11,984 bases of DNA, from assembly GCA_937923365.1 (NCBI GenBank), contig CALAIJ010000137.1:1-11984 (forward strand), written 5' to 3'. This document shows, in pieces, positions 8,192 through 11,984 of the stretch; positions within the stretch are counted from its first letter, which is position 1; each line of letters opens with the position of its first letter. This DNA comes from an uncultured Sulfitobacter sp. (GTDB lineage Bacteria; Pseudomonadota; Alphaproteobacteria; Rhodobacterales; Rhodobacteraceae). Made by a program: the position numbers and the translations under genes. The notes under the pieces were generated by a model. The model had not been told where the DNA came from. It was given only the letters and a program-made list of their open reading frames with translations, and did no database searches.

Positions 8192-9283
8192 ATGCCCTCA
8201 CCCCGCCTGATCCTCGGTTTGGAAAGCAGTTGTGATGACACAGCTGCCGCCGTGGTGCGTGTGACCGAAGATGGGCCTGCAGAAATCCTTTCCAACGTGA
8301 TCGCGGGCCAGACCGAACTGCACGCGGCCTTCGGCGGTGTCGTCCCCGAGATCGCGGCACGTGCCCATGCCGAAAAGCTGGACATCTGCGTAAAACAGGC
8401 TCTGACACAGGCCGAAATGGCGCTTTCTGACATGAATGCCATCGCTGTTACCGCAGGTCCGGGGCTGATCGGTGGTGTGGTGTCGGGCGTGATGTGTGCC
8501 AAGGGATTGTCAGCAGCGACAGGCATTCCGCTGTATGGTGTGAACCATCTGGCGGGGCACGCGCTGACCCCGCGCCTGACCGATGGCGTGCCCTATCCCT
8601 ATCTGATGCTGCTGGTCTCTGGCGGGCATTGCCAGTTCCTGATGGTCCAAGGCCCCGACGATTTCATACGTCTGGGGGGTACGATGGACGACGCGCCCGG
8701 CGAAGCTTTTGATAAGATCGCGCGCCTGATCGGTCTGTCCCAGCCCGGCGGTCCTGCGATCGAGACTGCCGCTCTTTCCGGTGATCCGGAACGCTTTAAA
8801 TTTCCGCGTCCTTTGCTGGACCGTCCGGGCTGTGACATGTCCTTTTCGGGCCTTAAGACAGCCGTGCTGCGCACCCGCGATGCGCTGATTGCCGCGTCGG
8901 GCGGGCTCACCCGTCAGGACCAGTTTGATCTGGCCGCGAGCTTTCAGGTGGCTGTGGTGGATGTGCTTGCGTTCAAGACCGCACGCGCCTTTGCGCTCTA
9001 TCCGAAAGGCGCGGATCGCACGCTTTGCGTGGCGGGCGGGGTTGCGGCAAACAAGGCCATTCGCGCCGCGTTAGAGACGATATCAAACCAGAACGAAGCT
9101 GCATTCGTGGCACCACCACTGGCGCTTTGCACCGATAACGCAGCGATGATCGCCTATGCAGCGGCAGAGCAAATGGACGTGCGCGGGCCAGACGACATGA
9201 CTCTTTCCGCCCGCCCGCGTTGGCCACTGGACAGCACCGCGCAACCCATGTTGGGCAGTGGCAAGAAGGGGGCGAAGGCATGA
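8192..9283 (+). CDS. tsaD: tRNA N6-threonylcarbamoyladenosine transferase TsaD
   Basis: A 363-residue cytoplasmic ASKHA-fold enzyme that, with TsaB and TsaE, transfers threonylcarbamoyl from threonylcarbamoyl-AMP to A37 of ANN-decoding tRNAs. Signatures are the opening [15 protein letters not shown], the metal-binding H119 and H123 in [17 protein letters not shown] (143-149), the [10 protein letters not shown] block (166-175), FSGLKTAV (218-225), the nucleotide-binding AGGVAANK (281-288) and the third metal ligand D315 in CTDNAAMIA. No key residue is missing. The ATG at 8192 sits directly before the conserved N-terminus; its ribosome site (AGAGAA) is weak. The stop overlaps the gpsA start as ATGA (9280-9283). 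The gene is essential or nearly so in most bacteria. Confidence 0.97.
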   Translation: MPSPRLILGLESSCDDTAAAVVRVTEDGPAEILSNVIAGQTELHAAFGGVVPEIAARAHAEKLDICVKQALTQAEMALSDMNAIAVTAGPGLIGGVVSGVMCAKGLSAATGIPLYGVNHLAGHALTPRLTDGVPYPYLMLLVSGGHCQFLMVQGPDDFIRLGGTMDDAPGEAFDKIARLIGLSQPGGPAIETAALSGDPERFKFPRPLLDRPGCDMSFSGLKTAVLRTRDALIAASGGLTRQDQFDLAASFQVAVVDVLAFKTARAFALYPKGADRTLCVAGGVAANKAIRAALETISNQNEAAFVAPPLALCTDNAAMIAYAAAEQMDVRGPDDMTLSARPRWPLDSTAQPMLGSGKKGAKA

Positions 9284-10233
9284 GTATCTCCGTCTTGGGC
9301 GCAGGTGCTTTTGGCACCGCTCTGGCGATATCACTTGCGCGCAAGGGGCCTGTGACCCTTTGGGCCCGTACGCCGGGGGACATGGACGCCCGCCGCGAAA
9401 ACACCGCGCGCCTGCCCGGTTGCCCCTTGCCGGATGCCCTAAGCGTGACGGGCGATCTGGAACGCGCTGCTGCGGCTGATATCCTCCTGCTGGTCGTACC
9501 AATGCAAAAGTTGCGCAGCTTATTGACGGACAACACCGCGATCCTTGCGGGCAAACATCTTGTCGCTTGCTGCAAAGGCATTGAGCTATCCCACGGCGTC
9601 GGGCCTGTCACCGTGATCCGTGACACGGTACCGGATGCAATCCCTGCGATCCTGACCGGCCCCAGCTTTGCGGTAGATATCGCCAAGGGGCTGCCAACGG
9701 CGCTGACACTGGCCTGCCCCGATGAGGCAGCAGGTGCGACGCTACAGCAGGCCCTTTCAACACCAAACCTGCGCTTGTACCGCACAGCAGATACCGTGGG
9801 TGCCGAACTGGGTGGCGCGCTAAAGAACGTGATGGCCATCGCGTGTGGCACTGCCATTGGCGCGGGTCTGGGCGAAAGCGCACGCGCGGCCTTGATGACA
9901 CGCGGATACGCGGAAATGCAGCGTCTTGCGGCGGACATGCAAGCAGACCCGACGACACTTTCGGGTCTTTCAGGTTTTGGTGATCTGACGCTGACCTGCA
10001 CGTCGGAGCAATCGCGCAATTACCGATTGGGCTTGTCGCTGGGGGCTGGAACCGACTTTGACGCAGGCACGACGGTAGAAGGGGCGGCGACCGCCCGCGC
10101 TGTCCACGCCTTGGCACAATCACGCGGGCTGGATATGCCGATCACGGCCATTGTGACCGCTTTGCTGGACGGCACAATGGCCGTGCCCGACGCAATGAAA
10201 GACCTGCTGAACCGACCCCTGAAGGAGGAATGA
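9280..10233 (+). CDS. gpsA: NAD(P)+-dependent glycerol-3-phosphate dehydrogenase
   Basis: A 317-residue cytoplasmic enzyme that reduces dihydroxyacetone phosphate to sn-glycerol-3-phosphate, the backbone for phospholipids. Visible features are the N-terminal [11 protein letters not shown]ossmann motif (7-16), VVPMQ (72-76), the substrate-binding K99 in CCKGIE, TGPSFA (126-131), the catalytic K182 in [11 protein letters not shown] and the [17 protein letters not shown] block (231-247). The ATG at 9280 overlaps the tsaD stop and follows an AAGGGGG site, so the two are translationally coupled; an earlier in-frame ATG at 9220 would add residues not found in the family. Length is slightly short but complete. 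Confidence 0.96.
   Translation: MSISVLGAGAFGTALAISLARKGPVTLWARTPGDMDARRENTARLPGCPLPDALSVTGDLERAAAADILLLVVPMQKLRSLLTDNTAILAGKHLVACCKGIELSHGVGPVTVIRDTVPDAIPAILTGPSFAVDIAKGLPTALTLACPDEAAGATLQQALSTPNLRLYRTADTVGAELGGALKNVMAIACGTAIGAGLGESARAALMTRGYAEMQRLAADMQADPTTLSGLSGFGDLTLTCTSEQSRNYRLGLSLGAGTDFDAGTTVEGAATARAVHALAQSRGLDMPITAIVTALLDGTMAVPDAMKDLLNRPLKEE
10222..10228 (+). promoter_or_regulatory. Strong Shine-Dalgarno site for the YciI-family gene
   Basis: AAGGAGG, the best ribosome site in the window, lies inside the last codons of gpsA, six bases before the ATG at 10235. It lets the small downstream gene be translated well from the same transcript. Confidence 0.8.
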
Positions 10234-10234
10234 A

Positions 10235-10510
10235 ATGCTTGTAGCCCTGACCGCCCACGACAAACCTGACGCTGGCGCTATCCGCGCAGAAAACCGGCCT
10301 GCGCATCTGGAGTACTTGAGCACCCATGCCGCAATCGTCTCGCAAGCCGGGCCGCTCCTGAACGAGGCGGGCGATATGATCGGCTCGCTCATCATTCTTG
10401 ATGTGGAGGATATGACAAAGGCTAACGCTTTCGCAGCGAACGACCCCTATGCGCAGGCGGGATTGTTCGCAAATGTGTCTCTGACACAGTGGAAGCGGGT
10501 GATCGGCTGA
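10235..10510 (+). CDS. YciI family protein
   Basis: A 91-residue protein of the YciI/YCII ferredoxin-like alpha-beta family. The conserved H24 (RPAHLEYL) and D70 in ANDPYAQAGL form the putative acid-base pair of this fold. Relatives include a dehalogenase and muconolactone-isomerase-like enzymes, but most members, probably this one, have no known reaction. The ATG at 10235 is one base after the gpsA stop and has a perfect AAGGAGG ahead of it. Its stop overlaps the start of the EVE-domain gene (TGATG at 10508-10512). In E. coli YciI is free-standing; the coupling to gpsA here follows a Rhodobacterales arrangement. Confidence 0.9.
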   Translation: MLVALTAHDKPDAGAIRAENRPAHLEYLSTHAAIVSQAGPLLNEAGDMIGSLIILDVEDMTKANAFAANDPYAQAGLFANVSLTQWKRVIG

Positions 10511-10929
10511 TGGCGTTCTGGCTTTTCAAATCGGAACCTAGCACGTGGGGTTGGGACGATCAGACCGCCAAAGGCGACGCGGGCGAGGAATGGGACGGCG
10601 TGCGCAACTATCAGGCCCGCAATTTCATGCGCGAGATGAAGGTGGGCGATCTGGGCTTTTTCTACCACTCCCAGAAAGAGAAGGCCGTGGTCGGCATTGT
10701 CGAGATCTGCGCAGAGGCACACCCGGACAGCACCACAGATGATGCCCGCTGGGAATGCGTGGACATCAAAGCGGTGCGTCCCTTTACCCGTCCTGTGACC
10801 TTGGACGACATCAAAGCCGAAGACCGCCTTGCGGATATGATACTGGTCAAAAACTCCCGCTTGTCGGTGCAACCGGTGACCGAGACGGAGTGGCAGATCA
10901 TCTGCGCACTGGGCAAAACCGACCCGTAG
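10510..10929 (+). CDS. EVE domain-containing protein
   Basis: A 139-residue protein made almost entirely of one EVE domain, a PUA/YTH-like fold thought to recognise modified nucleobases. Characteristic residues are the opening W-x2-KSEP (W4, K7, S8), W28 with DGVRNYQARNFM (29-40), the VGDLGFFYHS strand (45-54) ending in the aromatic and His of the binding pocket, GIVEI (62-66) and the terminal LVKNSRLSVQPVTETEW (112-128). The ATG at 10510 overlaps the YciI-gene stop; a start at 10489 would overlap further and lacks the family N-terminus. The ligand is unknown. Being in one operon with a tRNA-modifying enzyme makes an RNA ligand an attractive inference, nothing more. Confidence 0.93.
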   Translation: MAFWLFKSEPSTWGWDDQTAKGDAGEEWDGVRNYQARNFMREMKVGDLGFFYHSQKEKAVVGIVEICAEAHPDSTTDDARWECVDIKAVRPFTRPVTLDDIKAEDRLADMILVKNSRLSVQPVTETEWQIICALGKTDP

Positions 10930-10970
10930 AAATCAAGCATGATCCGCGTCATACTGGCCCAACAACAGAT

Positions 10971-10975
10971 GGAGG
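10971..10975 (+). promoter_or_regulatory. Ribosome binding site deciding the DUF1761 start
   Basis: GGAGG five bases before the ATG at 10981. It favours this start over the in-frame ATG at 10939, which would add a non-family N-terminus. Confidence 0.7.
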
Positions 10976-10980
10976 AACAT

Positions 10981-11373
10981 ATGGGATATCTTGCTGTGCT
11001 TGTGGCCGCGGTGGCCGGATTTGGATTTGGCGCGCTTTGGTACATGACGCTTTCGGCACCCTGGATGGCAGCGGCCGGGATCAAGGCAGATGAAAACGGG
11101 CGGCCCGAGAATGACGGCCCCCTGCCCTATGTGATGGCAGGAGTTGCGATGCTGCTGGTGGCAGGGATGATGCGGCACACCTTTGCGTTGTCGGGGATCG
11201 ACACACCGATGAAGGGGCTGACATCTGGCCTTGGCATTGGCCTGTTCTTTATCAGCCCGTGGATCATGATCAACAATGGCTATGGCGGGCGACCGTTCAA
11301 GCTCACGCTGATTGACGGCGGTTATGCGACCTTTGGCTGTGCGCTGATGGGTCTGGTGCTTTGCCTCTTTTGA
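10981..11373 (+). CDS. DUF1761 family small membrane protein
   Basis: A 130-residue integral membrane protein with four predicted transmembrane helices at about 2-22, 48-66, 78-97 and 108-129. The first helix carries the glycine-rich pattern ending in GALWY (17-21), followed by W28, as in DUF1761 proteins. Function is unknown in this family. It begins 51 bases after the EVE-domain gene on the same strand, so it may be the last gene of the tsaD operon or have its own promoter; no clear promoter was seen in those bases. A strong hairpin follows 19 bases after the stop. Confidence 0.8.
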   Translation: MGYLAVLVAAVAGFGFGALWYMTLSAPWMAAAGIKADENGRPENDGPLPYVMAGVAMLLVAGMMRHTFALSGIDTPMKGLTSGLGIGLFFISPWIMINNGYGGRPFKLTLIDGGYATFGCALMGLVLCLF

Positions 11374-11392
11374 GGGGTTGGTCTGACGTGTA

Positions 11393-11428
11393 AAAAGGGG
11401 CTCTGGCGCAAAAGCCGGAACCCCTTTT
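11393..11428. terminator. Strong, probably bidirectional intrinsic terminator
   Basis: AAAAGGGG (11393-11400) pairs with CCCCTTTT (11421-11428). Inside, after one C-A mismatch, a further six pairs run to CTGGC/GCCGG around a GCAAAA loop. On the plus strand the stem ends in TTTT, so it can terminate the DUF1761 transcript. On the minus strand it ends in TTTTT, so it can also stop transcripts from the right. Confidence 0.85.
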
Positions 11429-11550
11429 CCCCCGTATGCTCCCGTAGGCCCACACACGTAACTCTGGCCCTTGCGGGCAGGCGGCAACCGCTAGCAGACA
11501 ATTGATTGGCGGGGCAAACACCGAGTGTTTCAAAAGCCCCTCAAAAGCAA
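11429..11550. other. Non-coding spacer with small inverted repeats
   Basis: No credible gene is seen in these 122 bases between the two terminator hairpins. Three small hairpins are present: GCCC/GGGC (11467-11478), GCGG/CCGC (11481-11491) and AAACAC/GTGTTT (11516-11530). A TCAAAAGC direct repeat of about eight bases also lies near 11530-11548. A small RNA is possible but unsupported by a clear promoter. Confidence 0.35.
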
Positions 11551-11576
11551 AACGCCCGCGTGTTACAGCGGGCGTT
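11551..11576 (-). terminator. Intrinsic terminator of the DUF2853 gene
   Basis: A perfect 9-bp stem, AACGCCCGC/GCGGGCGTT, with an eight-base loop. On the minus strand it runs into TTTTGCTTTTG, a good terminator tail, 25 bases after the DUF2853 stop. Confidence 0.85.
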
Positions 11577-11601
11577 CGCGAAAAATCTGAAGCGCGGCCT
11601 A

Positions 11602-11943
11602 TCAGCCGTAGACGGACTCTTTGCCAAAGTGCTTTGTCAGCATGTAGTAGATGACGGCGCGGTACTTGTTGCGCTCTGACTTGCCATAGGTTTCGATCGC
11701 CTTGTCGATGGCGGCCATCAGGTCGGGGCTGTCAGGCAGGCCGAGCTTTTTCATGAGGAAGTTGTTCTTGACGGTTTCCAGCTCGGACGGCTGGCTGCCG
11801 GCAACGGTTGATGCGTCTGCATTATAGATTGCTGGACCGCAACCGATTGTGACCTTTGTCAGCAGATCCATGTCTGGCGTCATGCCACACTTGTTCTTCA
11901 GATCGTCTGCATATTTTGCGATCCATTCGTCACGCTTGCCCAT
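11602..11943 (-). CDS. DUF2853 family protein
   Basis: A 113-residue soluble, mostly helical protein matching the DUF2853 family, which is common in marine alphaproteobacteria and has no known function. The N-terminus (GKRDEWIAKYADDLK), a central GPAIYNADAS stretch and the C-terminal ERNKYRAVIYYMLTKHFG block are the recognisable parts. Two cysteines, C19 and C35, are present. The ATG at 11943 has GGGAG seven bases upstream on the minus strand. It is convergent with the DUF1761 gene and ends in its own terminator, so it looks monocistronic. No signal peptide or membrane segment is visible. Confidence 0.87.
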   Translation of the reverse strand: MGKRDEWIAKYADDLKNKCGMTPDMDLLTKVTIGCGPAIYNADASTVAGSQPSELETVKNNFLMKKLGLPDSPDLMAAIDKAIETYGKSERNKYRAVIYYMLTKHFGKESVYG

Positions 11944-11984
11944 AGTAATTCTCCCACCTTGGAATATTGATCAGCCAATTCTGA

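Noticed and set aside
8107..8526. N-terminal extension of the hemD reading frame by 140 codons
   Set aside because: It lies antisense to tsaD, has no HemD-like sequence, and a good ribosome site plus family start occur at 8106.
8973..10019. Minus-strand open frame of 348 codons
   Set aside because: Antisense to tsaD and gpsA, both of which are certain genes; its sequence is Ser/Arg/Pro-rich with no motif.
11303..11533. Minus-strand open frame of 76 codons in the right-hand gap
   Set aside because: It spans a strong terminator hairpin, runs into the DUF1761 gene and resembles no protein family.

Overview
The window looks like chromosome of a marine Roseobacter-group alphaproteobacterium (Rhodobacteraceae). 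The basis is moderately high G+C, dense coding, and the order hemD, COG4223/Mic60, hemY opposite a tsaD-gpsA-yciI-EVE operon, which is familiar from Rhodobacterales. The genus cannot be fixed from the sequence. No tRNA, rRNA, insertion sequence, phage gene or CRISPR array was seen.

Left part (1-3156, minus strand): three tightly coupled genes read right to left. They encode a thiamine-diphosphate enzyme of the acetolactate-synthase fold, an enolase-superfamily enzyme of the muconate-lactonizing group, and the N-terminal part of an FAD-dependent DadA/DAO-type oxidoreductase that runs off the left edge. The junctions are TGATG and ATGA overlaps, so the three products probably act in one catabolic route. 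Its substrate cannot be read from sequence, and this is the best candidate here for an undescribed pathway.

Next (3212-4378, minus): a single UDP-glucose 6-dehydrogenase gene (ugd) of the 388-residue enterobacterial type, separated from the gene upstream by a probable terminator.

Middle (4462-8106, minus): hemD, then a COG4223/alphaproteobacterial Mic60 (mitofilin) gene, then hemY. This links tetrapyrrole synthesis with inner-membrane organisation. This HemY carries a C-terminal four-cysteine zinc-ribbon-like motif.

Right part (8192-11373, plus): tsaD (tRNA t6A), gpsA (glycerol-3-phosphate dehydrogenase), a YciI-family gene and an EVE-domain gene with overlapping or touching junctions. A small DUF1761 membrane protein follows after 51 bases. 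tsaD and hemD diverge from an 85-base spacer.

Right end (11374-11984): a 228-base gap with two strong hairpins between the convergent DUF1761 gene and a minus-strand DUF2853 gene. Everything between the named genes is short. The long antisense reading frames across this window look like high-G+C shadows of the real genes.
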